This document shows positions 37,426-49,733 of a stretch of 64,000 nt of DNA, one piece after another; position 1 is the stretch's first letter; each line of letters begins with the position of its first letter. The notes under the pieces were generated by a model. The model was not told where the DNA came from and did not search any database. It saw only the letters and a list, made by a program, of their open reading frames with translations. The translations under genes and the position numbers were made by a program. This DNA is from Paramoeba atlantica (taxonomy: Eukaryota; Discosea), in contig CDRNVI010000039.1 in assembly GCA_977017575.1 (NCBI GenBank), positions 711,930 through 775,929 of the forward strand, in the 5' to 3' direction.

Positions 37426-40400
37426 CTATTTTTTCCGTATCGCGAATGGAGTTTTGCGTCTTCTTTTAAGATTAGTTTCTGACTCGTACAATTTAATTGC
37501 CTTATACCAGCATTTCTTATTTTGTGCTTTTGTTTTCCAATGTATGATAGGTCCCATATCTGCTCTTGAGAGCGCTGACTCTATGTTTCTCTGATATGTA
37601 TGGGTTGTTTTCCTAGAAATGTACCTTGCCAATGTTTTGGCTTTGTATTTACCGAAGAGGATTTTATTTGGTACTCTTTCAGATCCCATTCTGGCGATGT
37701 GGCCCACAAAATGGAGTAGTCTGATATCAATTTTTGCCTGGAGTGGCCCCATACCGGATAATCTTAGGCTTTCTTTCTGGGAGATGTACCTTGTCTTCTG
37801 TGACGCTGTTATTTCCTGCTTATGGTTTCGGCATCGTTGAGGTGTATTTATCACCCACGGTATCCCCATTGCTACCTTCACTAATCTGATGTAAGTTTTG
37901 TTAAGCTTCTTGAGTAGTTGTACCGTCAGTGCCCAAGAAATGCATCCAAATAGTAGTCGGGATACGACGCATGCTTCAAAAATAGTTCGCTTGGTTTTCT
38001 TCGAAATGGATCGGTTCTTCCACAAATGTAGGAATTGCTTTAAATTGCTGTAGGCACCCTTGATCCTATTCTTTATGTCTTTGTCGAGTGTTGTGTCTTC
38101 GTCTATAACTGACCCAAGGTAGATAAAGTTCCGGACTTGTTCTAGTTTTTCTTTTCGAATTGTGATGTCGGATGTGTAGTATGAGTTCGATTCTATCGGT
38201 TGGATAACTTGCGTTTTAGATTTATTAGTATTAATTTTAATACCCCATCTGTCCATGATTTCAGACAACGTACTTGTTGCCGTCTGCAAGTCAGATTTAT
38301 CATCTGACCACAGCACGACATCATCCGCGTAAGCGAGAATTCCGACTACATCAGTTCCAGCTACGATTTCTCCTCGATTACTTCGGCCATTTGGGATTCG
38401 CCATTGTATGTTAATCCCTGTGTTTTTAATTTGCATGGATCTCCTGAGAATTGCGTCAAGAGTTGCGTTGAAGAGGGGACAACTCATGGGACACCCTTGT
38501 TTGATGCCGTCTTCTACTTCGAATGTTGTGCTGGATGTCTCGCTGCCCACTATTACCGATGCCTTTGTTTCGTGGTATGTTGCTCGTATAGCGTGTAGTA
38601 GTGGACCTTCGACGCCCATGTTCTGTAGTACGGCCCATACAGCCTTTCGCGGAATTGTGTCGTACGCTTTTTGTAGATCCAAGTATACTAGATACAAGGG
38701 AGTATTGGTGTTGCGTACCTTTTCAGTGATTCTCCGCAGCGTGAAGACGGCATCATCAGTCCCTCTGTTTCGTCTAAAGCCGTTTTGAGATTCATGCAAT
38801 CTCCTATCAATGCGCGGTGTGATTCGACTTGTGAGGACAAGGGACATTATTTTGGATCCTGTATTCATAATGGAGATAGGGCGGTAAGATTGAGGATTGG
38901 ATGCGCTTCCTTTCTTGGCTCCTTTGTAAATTGGTATTACTCTGGCATGGGCCCATTCCTCTGGGATTATACCGCCTTGCCAACATAGTCTCAGAACTCT
39001 TGTCATCCAATCGGTTGTTGCTTTTCCGCCGTATTTAAAAAGTTCAGGTGTGATGCCATCCTCTCCTGGTGCCTTTCTGTTTTTTAAAACAGAAATTGCA
39101 ATTGCTACTTCCTCCTCAGTGGGAGGTAAGTCATTCTGCACTATTTCCAGATGTCGTATTTCATCACTAATTGGGGGGTACTTTATCATTTGTATATCCT
39201 CCTGAATGGCTTCCAGGTTGAATAATGGGCGCTTGGGGTTGAATGTCTCACAGAAATAGTCTCCAAAAGCATTTGCTTTTCCTTTTGGGTATGAAATTGG
39301 TCCATTTTTCGACAGGATAGCGGGATTGTCTTTCGTGGGTATTTTTGTTCTTTCTGTAAGCTCCTTGGCCGCTTGAAATAGTTTATAGTAGTTTCCGTTC
39401 CTAGCTGCTGATTGGATCACATCTGCTTTTGACGCATAATAGGAACTTCTGGCTGACCTGAAAGCTCGTGATACTATTTTGCGCTTTGTCTCGTATTTTT
39501 TTATCGCTTCTTCCTTTTCTTCGGGATTTAGGTCTTGTTTTCGGCAGAACATCAATGCTTCCTGTTTATCTGATATGGCATCTAATAGCTTTTCATCCAC
39601 CCAATGATATTTCGTTTTTGCTTTTGGGTTTCTGCACGCCCTCTGGGCGGAGAGAAGCGTAGCGGCTTTCAGGTTGTTCCACTCTGCTTTGACATTTTCA
39701 CACGGTGCGTGATTCTTTAGTGCTGTGTCCATTAAACTCTTATACTCGTTTTGCTGTGGGGAATTGTATCTTAGTGCGTCAATGGCTATCTTTCTTTTTA
39801 CATGGCTCGATTCACGTATTGGGCGGTAACTTAGCGTTGTGCATACAATACGGTGATCGCTTTCGTATGGCAGTCTTGAAAGAACTCGTGTATTCTCATT
39901 CGTAACGTGTCTCTGTAAAAGTATGTAGTCGATTTGATTTCTGATGTCGCCGTTGGGGTGCATCCATGTCCACAAGTTTTCGCTCTTTCCGCACAACCCC
40001 GTGTTCGCAACCAAGGTGTTTGACAGCACGAATTTGTGGGCTCTGCAGAATTCGATTAACCTATATCCGTTGTCCGTGGTCCTAGTGCCAATGGCATTTT
40101 CTCCAACTATTGGTAAGAGATCTGGTGCACTTTTGATAATGGCGTTGAAATCTCCAAAGATGTGTGGTATTTCATCTTTGGGTCTGCATTTAAGTGCCTC
40201 TTCCAAATCGGCGTAAAATTGGTCTTTCTCCTTTTCCGATGTATCCTCAGTTGGCGCGTACACTGATATTGCGTACATATTGCGAGCATTTCAGGTTTTA
40301 AAACTCGCTGTAATAATTCGATCGGAGATTCCTTTGAAGCTGAGTAAAGCTTGTTTGGCCTTTGGAGATAAGAGGAAACCTACTCCACGACGAAAAAGGT

Positions 40401-41031
40401 TCTTCTCTTTACACCCACTGTGTAGAAGTGTCCATCTCAAGTTTTGATGTACCTCGAATTCAATTTTATTCACCCCAGGAATTCGAATTTCTTGCACGGC
40501 GAGCATCTGTATATTGGAGTCCAGGGCCATGCGAGCCGTAGAGATAGCTCCTTCTACCCAGCTCTCTTCATCTTTTTTGCTGCAATTCCAACTCCTTACG
40601 TTATATGTCCCGACCGTGAAGCCTTTGGGGATGTATTTTTTCTTGATTTTCATAGTTTCTAAACGTTTCTTCCGAAAAGACCGGGACCGTCGTCTCCGCG
40701 GGAGTCTGCAGTATTTGCGATGTGAATGTGTACTCGTACGGACGCTGCGTATCTTTAACGCGATATTTTGGGATGCGGTCGGAGCCAAAGGTGGTGGAAG
40801 CGTCGGCGCCGTGATGCCAAAATTGTTGGCCAGTTCGTCCTCCTCAATAGTTTCCAGTGGATTTGAGTTCGTGTTCGGAGAGGTTTCCCCCATACATGTT
40901 TTCCTTTTTTTCTCCCTTTTAATACGTTTTGTGAACCAAGAACTCATGCGGTGTATCTCCCGTTTTCGATTCCGCTGCCCGCGTTTACCTCTTGACATGT
41001 GTGATGGTTGCCGGGTTAAGGAAGGCACCAA
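37426..41031 (-). pseudogene. LINE H polyprotein: AP endonuclease and reverse transcriptase
   Basis: Start at 41031 (MVPSLTRQPSHMSRGKRGQR), with a strongly basic first 130 residues. AP endonuclease: VGTYNVRSWN, VQEIRIPG, DRIITASFK, SVYAPTED, GDFNAII and SDHRIVCTTL. RT: RPISIMNTGSK, NGFRRNRGTDDAVF, VYLDLQKAYDTIP (palm A), GIKQGCPMSCPLF (palm B), LAYADDVVLWSDD (palm C) and NFIYLGSVIDED. A helical C-terminal part with FVGHIARMGSERVPNK follows. One in-frame TGA at 40291-40293 interrupts the endonuclease (between SFKT and NARNMYAIS); otherwise the frame is open for about 1,200 codons, so inactivation is recent or readthrough occurs. Confidence 0.85.
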
Positions 41032-41111
41032 GATACGTATTCACGTCCCATATTCTTCACATTGGGGGTGGTTTCATCTCCGACCGGTATGGGGTGAAGG
41101 GGGACATTGGG

Positions 41112-41205
41112 TCTTAAATAAATACAACAAGGTACATCAACAAGGTACAGACTTTTTAAATATTAAACTTTTAAAATACAACAAGGTACATCAACAAGGT
41201 ACAGA
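41112..41205 (-). other. Spliced-leader relics at the 5' end of LINE H
   Basis: In element direction, two roughly 50-bp units each read AGTCTGTACCTTGTTG then ATGTACCTTGTTG then an AT-rich spacer, giving four partial SL 3' ends. They lie at the extreme 5' terminus, next to the TSD. This shows that the LINE RNA carried an SL, and that SLs accumulated over successive rounds. Confidence 0.7.
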
Positions 41206-41592
41206 CTTTTTATGAGAACCTTTCTTTTTATGAGAACCTTTCTTTTTATGAGAACCTTTCTTTTTATGAGAACCTTTCTTTTTATGAGAACCTTTCTTTT
41301 TATGAGAACCTTTCTTTTTATGAGAACCTTTCTTTTTATGAGAACCTTTCTTTTTATGAGAACCTTTCTTTTTATGAGAACCTTTCTTTTTATGAGAACC
41401 TTTCTTTTTATGAGAACCTTTCTTTTTATGAGAACCTTTCTTTTTATGAGAACCTTTCTTTTTATGAGAACCTTTCTTTTTATGAGAACCTTTCTTTTTA
41501 TGAGAACCTTTCTTTTTATGAGAACCTTTCTTTTTATGAGAACCTTTCTTTTTATGAGAACCTTTCTTTTTATGAGAACCTTTCTTTTTATT
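41206..41592. repeat. 18-bp minisatellite, array 4 (continuation of array 3)
   Basis: About 21 units of TTTCTTTTTATGAGAACC with no variants seen. Separated from array 3 only by LINE H and its duplication, so the two were one array. LINE F begins directly at its right end. Confidence 0.95.
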
Positions 41593-44500
41593 ACATGTAA
41601 TGTGTGATACTAGGAATAGGGCGAAGGCTTCCGGTCCTTTTCGAGCTTTGCATGAGGTGAAAGCTAAGCTTCGAAAGGCCAAGTGTTCTCGGGGAAACCT
41701 CTTTCTGCCCCCCCAGCGGAGGGAGGGAGTAGCGAAACTTCGGCCGCGCGCGCTTCATCGTATGGCTTGTTTGATGAAAGTTGGGGTTAGGGTCACGATC
41801 GTGTGGCATAAATCATACTGCCTAAAGCTACGCTTGTGGGAAGGAACTATTGTGCGGAACGGGTCAGGGTGTTGCGAGATTAAGTACGACGCAGTACCTT
41901 GCATGGCTTTTTGTTTTCCACCGCAAGATGATCGGATTATTATTTCAGGGGGGTTTGTTGCCTCGGCCAAGAAACAAACGAAGCGAAACGATAGATGCAA
42001 ACGCAAAGCCCGTCCTCCGAGTGGCGCCGGAGGGCGGAGGAGTAACGTGGAAAGTTGCGCTAAGAGAGGGGGCTTTCGAGTAGGTACTTTGAATGTTGAT
42101 ACATTGAAGCTTCGGCATGCGACACATTGGGCTTTACGTAAATCGTTTCGTATATCGCAAATTGTACGTATGATGAACTACTATAATATTTCCGTTGTTG
42201 CATTGCAGGAGACGCGATTGACTTTTAATGGTGGGCAAGATATTTTACGACACTGTGTGCACATTGCGGGGGAAAACATTCACATTTATTTGATGAGCGC
42301 TTCCAAAGGATACAATGGTATGGCGTTCCTGAGCAAAATGCCGCTTACAGTCGAAAAAGTTAGTGACAGAATTATATCTGGTAGTTTGAAAATTGGTAAA
42401 TTGCAAACGTGTATTTTTAATATATATTCCCCAACTGCAGCATCGGATAAAGACAAGCAGGATGAATTTAACGCCAATTTATTTGACGCGTGGCAAAAAA
42501 GTAACCATGGCCTTAAAATCATTTGTGGAGACTTTAATTCCCCGCTGCAGAAGCCTTTTCGCGGAACCGAGCACACTGATCGAACGAAATCTTTTAAACT
42601 CTTTCTTAGCACACTCGAAGCACGTTCAGCACACATGTGCTGTTGGCCTAAACGGCAGTGGACGTATACATTTCCAAATGGAGCAAAAAAGCAATTGGAC
42701 CACATCGTTGTCAACACGCGATTTGCTTCTTCCATGGGTGAAAATAGAGTACTGTTGCCACCCATTCCAACTCCACACTGCTTTAACTGGGTTGGTTTTC
42801 GAATAAAATGGAAGCGTGCATCACTTCCGACCCCACCGAGACCGTATTGGGGTTCACTGAGGGATGAAAAGACTCAAGATGTTTTCATCAAAAGCATAAA
42901 AGAAGTGCTCCATGCTCCACAGAAGCGACAACGAGACGGCAACATGACTGTCTCAATATGGAAACGAATGGAGTCAGCAATCAAGACATCATCCAAAAGT
43001 TTACCAAAGATGTGTAAAAACCTGACGTTAAACGAAGAACAGAAGCGTGATATTTCTAAAGTAAGACCGGAGGAATACAGTGATAACGAAAATGATCTTG
43101 AAAAAGTTGTCAAACTCTCGAGAAATCGGAATTTATTTGAAAAAGCCTCCATTGAGCATACGGCGCAAATTGAAGAAGTTATTGAAACAGAGTGTGCCAA
43201 TCTTGCTGATGACCTGCGCAAGAGATCTGGAGCAGCATTTCGAAAAATTCGGAAAATAATCGGAGACAATAGAGCTAAGATAGGATTCTTCGGAAATAAT
43301 GAGCGACAATGTCTCGAAAAAATTTATGACCATTTCAGTAAAATTGGGCATTCTTCCACCGAGGAGGATGAAGTAGTGAAGTTTATCGATGCATTGAAAC
43401 CCACTGTTCCTATAAACGATGATCCCTTCACCATTGAAGAATTGTATGGAGCTTTGTCAAACATGCATAATGGAAAAGCAGCAGGAAGTGACGACATACC
43501 AGTTGAAGCCTACAAGGCCCTATCGAAAGATGCAGAACTGTCCACTACACTTCTAAACATTATCAATGAGATCCAGGAAACGGGAATTACAGATGATACG
43601 TGGAGGACTGTTCTGCAAGTGCCAGTGCCTAAAAAGGGAAACACCAACGATTTGTTACAGTGGAGACCTATTTGCTTAGTCAATCATATTGTAAAGGTTA
43701 TGAATCGCATGGCCTTGGAAAGAATTCAACCTGCATTAGAAGAAATGCTACGACCCAACCAGTTTGGCTTTCGGCCGAATCACTCAACCTCAGGTGCCCA
43801 AGCAATTTTTTAAGAGATAACTCAAAAGGCATCTCGAGGATCCGGAGGTGTGGCCGTTGGTTTCGTAGATTTCAAACAAGCTTTTCCTTCCGTATCACAC
43901 AGCGCTATTCGAGCAGCCTTATCAGCATTTCACATACCTGAGAACCTCAAAAAGCTAATTTTGGCATTATATTGTGACTTAAAATCTTTTGTGCGCACCC
44001 CATACGGGGATACAGAAAGCTTTCGAGTTCGAAATGGTACACTTCAAGGCGACGTACTTGCCCCCACGATTTTTGTCATGGTGCTGGATCGTATTTTGTG
44101 TGCAGCAATAGATAACAAACAATTTGGATTGATTACACAAAGCCGGGGAACCAGAAGTCGAGGCAAAGAACGCATTCGTGTATCGGATACCAATTATGCC
44201 GACGACATTGCCCTTTTTGCAGAGTCAAAACAAGAACTCTCGAAAATGATTGAAAGCTTGGTTTCTTGTGCCGGGAAATCTAACCTTAGAGTTTCTGTGG
44301 GACCATCAAAAACAGCATGGATGACATTTGGGCGAGTTCCTGATTCGAATGGCCCTTTAATCGTAACAAGCATTGGCGAAATTCCACGAGTAAAACAGTA
44401 CCGGTATCTAGGAAATGTTTACGAAGAGGGCAAAAGATGTAAACCTGCTCTAGAACGTGTAAGGGCAGCATGGTATGCAATGAATAAGCTGCAAGGAATC

Positions 44501-46130
44501 TGGAACTCCCCACTGCCCATAAGTTCAAAGCTAATAGTTTTCAAAACATTGGTAATGCCTGTGTTGGTCTATAGTGCTGGAACTTGGACACTCACGGATA
44601 AAGAAACCAAGCATTTAGATACACAGGTTCATCGAATGAGAAGATGGGTTTGTGGGGTAAGTTCATGGGATGGCAAGAAGGGCACACGTTTGGACTCTCT
44701 ATACCAAGGTGACGACAGAGTCAGCACGACATCGAGAATTAAGAGAGCACAATTGGTTGGTCATCTGGTTCGTCATTCATGTCTCTATACACATGCTTCT
44801 ATGTGGAGACATAATGAGGAAAGCAAATTCCCCACTACTATTGAACAATGCGCAAGGGACTTGAATCTTCTCGTAAGCGAGGTATTCGTACAAGCCCAAG
44901 ATAGAAGTCATTGGTCGTCACTTATCGGGCAACTTCGTAAACGTCTTGAACCCAATCACGGTGTAACAACATTCGGATCAACGAAATGGATGAATGAGTA
45001 TAAGAGAACCTCTAAGGATACAACATACGAGAACCTTCAATTTCTTGAGGAAGGACCCAATGTTTTCCCATTGAATCGCAACGAAGTTCACCTGTATACT
45101 GACGGTTGTCTCATAAGAAAACAAGGGAAAATGCAATGCGGGTGCGACATATTAGCACTGGGGCATCAGCTTCCAACTATAAATTTGGGTTTAAGGCTTC
45201 CGGAGGAAATAGAACGAACCTCTTCCAACTCAGAGATGTATGCCCTTTGTGAAGGACTTGATCAGGCATCTGGCTTAACGCGCACTGTTGTTATTCATAC
45301 TGATTCTACTTATGTCTGGGATTTTGTTCATAAGTTAAGACACCAGTTTAGATTAACGGGATACCAAAAAGCTGAAAACCCTTCCCTCCTTCGTGTTATC
45401 GATGCAAAGCTCCGTAAGATTGAAGAAACGAATTCTATATACGTTGTTAAAGTTAAAGCTCATTGCGGCAACCAGTACAACGAAATGGCTGATTGGCTTG
45501 CAAAGCAAGCAGCTGAAAGACAAGACGTTTCATTATCATCCTTCTGTTTCAGACAAAACATACCGAAATCTAAGAACAATAAAATTGCTAGGAAAAGAAA
45601 TCCAACTCAAGAAGTAAGTAATATGAGTAAATCCAAGGTAGGAAGAGCAAACAGTCAAAGAGGTACATTAGTGCTCCTAAAGGAACCTAAGAAAGCTGAT
45701 AAAGTGAAACATCCATGTAGCACAATAGGAAAACGTGCAAATCGAGATGACGTGCTTTCACAACGAGCTAACAAACGTGGCATCGGGCAAGATTTCAATG
45801 AAAAATCTCATTTTACACCCAAATTTGGTCGAAACCCGCAAATAAAAAGGAATCTACAGTGAGAGAATTGAATGTCTTCTTGATTTTCAGACCATACTGA
45901 AGCTGTCTTCCGACAATATACTATTTATGAGAACGTCTTATCCGACTGCGATCCCTCCCCCCAATTCAAAATAAAATCAATTAACAATATTTGTTAGTGA
46001 CATTAAATCGGTAGCAGTCAGATTGCGGCAAAAAAAAAAAAAAACCTGCATGTGTACATTTCTGTTGTTCCGGAATCTTAATTATTACTCGTTGAGCATT
46101 GTTCCTGGTCGAGGTTTTCATCCTGGCTTG
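41593..46130 (+). mobile_element. LINE family F (AP endonuclease, RT, RNase H)
   Basis: Runs from the edge of array 4 to the left end of YR element C. The coding part occupies 41600-45862 and is followed by a 3' region with an A run near 46030. The 3' portion (from 45181) is duplicated at 54473-55549. The exact 3' end is unclear because the YR unit starts at 46131. Confidence 0.8.
41600..45862 (+). pseudogene. LINE F polyprotein: AP endonuclease, RT and RNase H
   Basis: Start ATG at 41600. An N-terminal region has VRVTIVWHKSYCLKLRLWEG, comparable with the small barrel-like part of the RLE LINE. AP endonuclease: RVGTLNVDTLK, VALQETRL, SDRIISGSLK, NIYSPTAA, CGDFNSPL and QLDHIVVNT. RT: KAAGSDDIPVEAYK, RPICLVNHIVK, QFGFRPNHSTSGAQAIF, VGFVDFKQAFPSV (palm A), LQGDVLAPTIF (palm B) and TNYADDIALFAES (palm C). 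RNase H: LYTDGCLIRK, the EMYALCEGLD glutamate, HTDSTYVWDF and KVKAHCGNQYNEMADWLAKQ. A single in-frame TAA at 43811-43813 splits RT just before palm A. The rest is open. Confidence 0.85.
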
Positions 46131-46568
46131 AAATCCGCAGCGAGGCGTCCGAACATTCAAAAAAGCAGAAACAATATAAAGTATCTAATTCCAGAAATAC
46201 ACACTTCTGTCTCTTTTCACTGAACATACAATATTTTTATAGAACAGGAATACATGTATACTACGATCTATAATGCGCACGCTAATAAGATAATAACTTG
46301 GTACCGAATCTAAAATCAATAATAAAACAAGTAAATACTATGTGAAGGGGCTAAGCCCCCCAACACTCGCAGCCGTGGCTGGGGGTTGGGTGGGTGGGCT
46401 TCGAAAACGTGTAGATTTTGTATTTGAATAGTCCCTAAGCACATACACATCCGTTAATAACTTTTCTAATGAATTTACGAAATCAATCAATCAACAGTCA
46501 CATTTTCAATGATAAGTAAAACTATACGTAATAAGCTCTCGCCTGAATTTCTTACCGTAAACTATTAG
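46131..46568 (-). repeat. YR family C terminal unit (A-G-B), 438 bp
   Basis: Starts AAATCCGCAGCGAGG and ends ACTATTAG, directly followed by the same start of element C. The G-rich motif with GGGGGTTGGGTGGGTGGG lies at 46376-46400 between a B half (46131-46372, repeated at 46569-46812) and an A half (46401-46568, whose start is repeated at 51930-51992). A GGGGCTTAGCCCC hairpin lies near the B end. The architecture is the same as in the 486-bp units of family A/B. Confidence 0.8.
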
Positions 46569-47006
46569 AAATCCGCAGCGAGGCGTCCGAACATTCAATA
46601 AAGCAGAAACAATATAAAGTATCTAATTCCAGAAATACACACTTCTGTCTCTTTTCACTGAACATACAATATTTTTATAGAACAGGAATACATGTATACT
46701 ACGATCTATAATGCGCACGCTAATAAGATAATAACTTGGTACCGAATCTAAAATCAATAATAAAACAAGTAAATACTATGTGAAGGGGCTAAGCCCCCCA
46801 ACACTCGCAGCCTCCAACCCGCTCACGCGTAGCTATTGAGCTCCTTTCTCGCGTTTATCCAATGTTGCTTGTCATGATAGAATGCCAAAAAGGGTGACCA
46901 AACCTTCGTGACACGCTTTTCCGAGGAACTAGCCCTGCCTAGATTCTGAACTAAAGAAAACAATTTTTTTTTTTTTTTTTTTTTGAAAACTACATGTATA
47001 TGAACG

Positions 47007-48603
47007 TCACTCGAAATTCCGACTAAAATGATCTGCAGGATTGAGCTTTGTCGAAACGTAATTCGCTTTGATGCAAAGGTGTCGTTCTTTCGCCCACTCC
47101 AAAACACTGCACAACTCTGGTGCAATCCCGTCTGATTTACAAATTTTTCTGTTGAATGCGGCCTTGCAGGAAGTGTTATCGATCCACAACTGAAGACACG
47201 TTTGTGGCTCAAATTTGTCCGCAAATTTTTCAAGTGCGAGTCGTACCGCTTGAGCTTCGGCCTTGTTGACTTCATATTCTGTCCCCGGCTCCCACGGACT
47301 TCCGACAATACATACCTCCCCATTGTCGAGATATAAGATCGCCCCCCATCCCTTGGCTGACGCATCGGTATAAAGGTTATGACGCGGCGGTGATAACTCC
47401 GGATGCGGAGAGGGCTCAACGGGTACGTTTTCAAGCAGTTTGTTGCGCCATTCTCCCAGCTTAGAACGAATCTTATACGGAAGGTCCACGACTTGATTAG
47501 CCATATGCGGCACTCGGTTGAGCAAATTTATTCTGCGCTGACAGATTTTTAATACAAAATGATATTTGGGGATTATGAGTCCTAAGATTGCGGAGCAATA
47601 CAAAAGGCGCCCCACCGCCGCCTCTAGCTCCACAAATGTCGGCTTCATAAATGAATCTTCGCGTAGTTTGAGCAACACTTTGGGCCCCAGGCTGACCCTA
47701 TGCGTGCTGTGGTTGTACTGTGCCCCATTAAAAACATACTTTTTCATAGGCAACATACCGGAATCCTTGAATCCTGCGTTCACACCTTCCGCCCGGCGAT
47801 CAACCCACGTCGTATAACGCAACGCTTCGTGCGTCGCACCAGCAAAACGAACTCCATCGACATATACATCGATGTGGCCCTTATCAAAAGTGGCCGGCTT
47901 AGAACAATAATCACTTGATCCAGCGATAGTCCCCATAATGGAATGCATGATTTCAGGGGCACATCTGTGCCCCATTGGGAGAACGCACATCTCGTACACT
48001 TCTCCTGCTTCGTCCAAAAAACGAAATTTCCGGCGAGATTTTTCTGGTATCGATATTTGGTAAAAGCCGCACACCAAATCTCTCTTCACTCCCGAACTTT
48101 CTTTTACGCGGTGCAAATATTTCGCGGGATGCATTAACGGAACGAAAGGTTCATAACTAGAAAGACGTGTGTTATCAGATTTGGTCCAGGAAATGAATCG
48201 CCTGCGTTGTCGCCCTTCATCATCCGATTCTACCACCGTAAATGGAATAAGGTACTGCATTGAAGGTCTCTTAGCAACGTCCTCCGCCGTTAGTTTCTTA
48301 ATGATATTATGCTTTTCAAGTAGTTGAAAGTCTGAGGAAGACAGTCCGCTTTTAACCGCAGGAGGTTCTTCTGGATGTGCGGGCATCTTAAGCGCTTCTT
48401 GCCATACTTCTTGAAATCTCGTGTCAACAGCTGGGGACATCCATTTCCGGACCTTATTAACATCAAGTTTCGGAATATTCGGTTTGACATGCAACGGAAT
48501 CGCGAAATCCTTTTCCTTAGCTAGCTTAGAGCTACGTCGTGTGCAAATTAACGAATGTCGCTTTAAATATGGAACTTGTTTATAACACTCCTGGATCATC
48601 TCT
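47007..48603 (-). CDS. RT-RNase H ORF, element C
   Basis: Blocks parallel to copy A: QYLIPFTVVESDDEG, RRRFISWTKSDNTR, LVCGFYQISIPEKS, VLPMGHRCAPEIMH and VDVYVDGVRFAG (palm C again in the Y-x-D-G form). RNase H: LYTDASAKGWGAILY, a KAEAQAVRLALEK glutamate, LWIDNTSCKAAFNRK and NPADHFSRNFE. The family resemblance to A and B is strong, with roughly half the residues shared by eye. Confidence 0.85.
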
Positions 48604-48607
48604 GGGG

Positions 48608-49654
48608 TCACAGCCCCGGAAGCAGTGCTGAAACTCTTTGGGTCCCCAAGGCTCGCGCGGTCGTCAATTGGTTTGCATTGTAGCGAAGAAGACTTTCCAG
48701 GTTCAAATGTTTTGTGAGGTACTGAATCTCCGACAAGGTGAGGCGGCCCTCGACCACGTGTTGGAATAGATGTGTTATTGCCCCGCGTTTGATTGAGTGG
48801 GTACCAAACCCTCTTCCTAGAATTTTTCTTATTTCCGCATCCATTTCCCGCACGGGAGTATGGCATATCTTCTGTTTTGGCGGAAGCCCCTCTATGTAGC
48901 GTGCTAGCTCTGGCGTCCCCGGACCCGTTATGACGGCATGCATATACGGCCGGAAGGGATTTAGGCGTGTTGATTTCGTCGCCCGACCCCAATAAATCAC
49001 TATCTCGGTTGAGGATACCTTGAGAAACTTCTCCCTGCAGAGTTCGGCGACCTCTGTCCACCGCGCCGCCGCTTTCCAGCACAGCAGCACGGCCATGGTC
49101 TGTGAGACTGTTATCTTGCTGCACAATTTCCGTAGCAGATACGGGGTCAGTGGCTCCATCTGACGTTGTGGCTCCAGCCCCCCCTGCGCTTGTAGTGCCT
49201 TCGAGTATAGCTTGAGAGGGGTGTTGTCCTCGTTTATGCATGTGTAAATGGTGTGTAGACTTCTTGTGTAGGCTAGCCGCGTCGTTACCGCAACGCTTAG
49301 GGAATCCAGAAACAATATGGCGTGCAGCGCAGTTGGACGTATGCTTCTTTTCTCGCAGAACTCGTTTAGTCGCATCCAAATACGTTCCCTTGTGGCCCAC
49401 GTCGTTTCCGTCCACATCGGATATACTGCCCTCTGAAGAGCCGGCGCCAGCGCGTCGTTTGGATCCATACGGAGGAGTTGGCACGTCAAGTTCAACCTTC
49501 TTGTTTTCGCTAAGGGGCCTGATAGGTCCGTTTGGTGTCCTGCGGGACGATTTATCCTCTTTTGAGTTCGACCCGTACCTGTAGTGTTTGTTTGACTCAT
49601 TGTTTGAGTCACGAGTATTTGCTGCGCATTCCGCAGTGTGCTGACATATCGCAC
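48608..49654 (-). CDS. Tyrosine recombinase ORF, element C
   Basis: 348 residues. The catalytic Arg lies in AARWTEVAELCREKF; the GFGTHSIKRGAITH box and the nucleophile in SLLRYNANQL are all present. It ends a few bases upstream of the RT-RNase H frame, in the same arrangement as copies A and B. Confidence 0.85.
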   Translation of the reverse strand: MRYVSTLRNAQQILVTQTMSQTNTTGTGRTQKRINRPAGHQTDLSGPLAKTRRLNLTCQLLRMDPNDALAPALQRAVYPMWTETTWATRERIWMRLNEFCEKRSIRPTALHAILFLDSLSVAVTTRLAYTRSLHTIYTCINEDNTPLKLYSKALQAQGGLEPQRQMEPLTPYLLRKLCSKITVSQTMAVLLCWKAAARWTEVAELCREKFLKVSSTEIVIYWGRATKSTRLNPFRPYMHAVITGPGTPELARYIEGLPPKQKICHTPVREMDAEIRKILGRGFGTHSIKRGAITHLFQHVVEGRLTLSEIQYLTKHLNLESLLRYNANQLTTARALGTQRVSALLPGL

Positions 49655-49733
49655 ACCGTTCCATACATAACTTGGAGATGAACGTGTAAAATAGCCTGGT
49701 AAGTTCTCCCGCCTTTTGTATAAGGCAGGAGCA

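Larger units (their letters stand above)
36944..41205 (-). mobile_element. LINE family H, full-length, with perfect 12-bp TSD
   Basis: Inserted in the 18-bp array: CTTTTTATGAGA occurs at 36932-36943 and 41206-41217. In element direction: SL relics at the 5' end (41205-41112), a basic N-terminal region, AP endonuclease, RT, then a 3' untranslated region (37425-36944) ending in (ATCACT)n. About 4.26 kb, essentially complete. The 3' region shares the CTCAGCTTCAA-rich block with LINE E. Confidence 0.9.

Noticed and set aside
40291-40293. Reassigned stop codons in this organism
   Set aside because: Long intact ORFs (for example 55826-59440 and the recombinase ORFs) have no internal stops and end normally.
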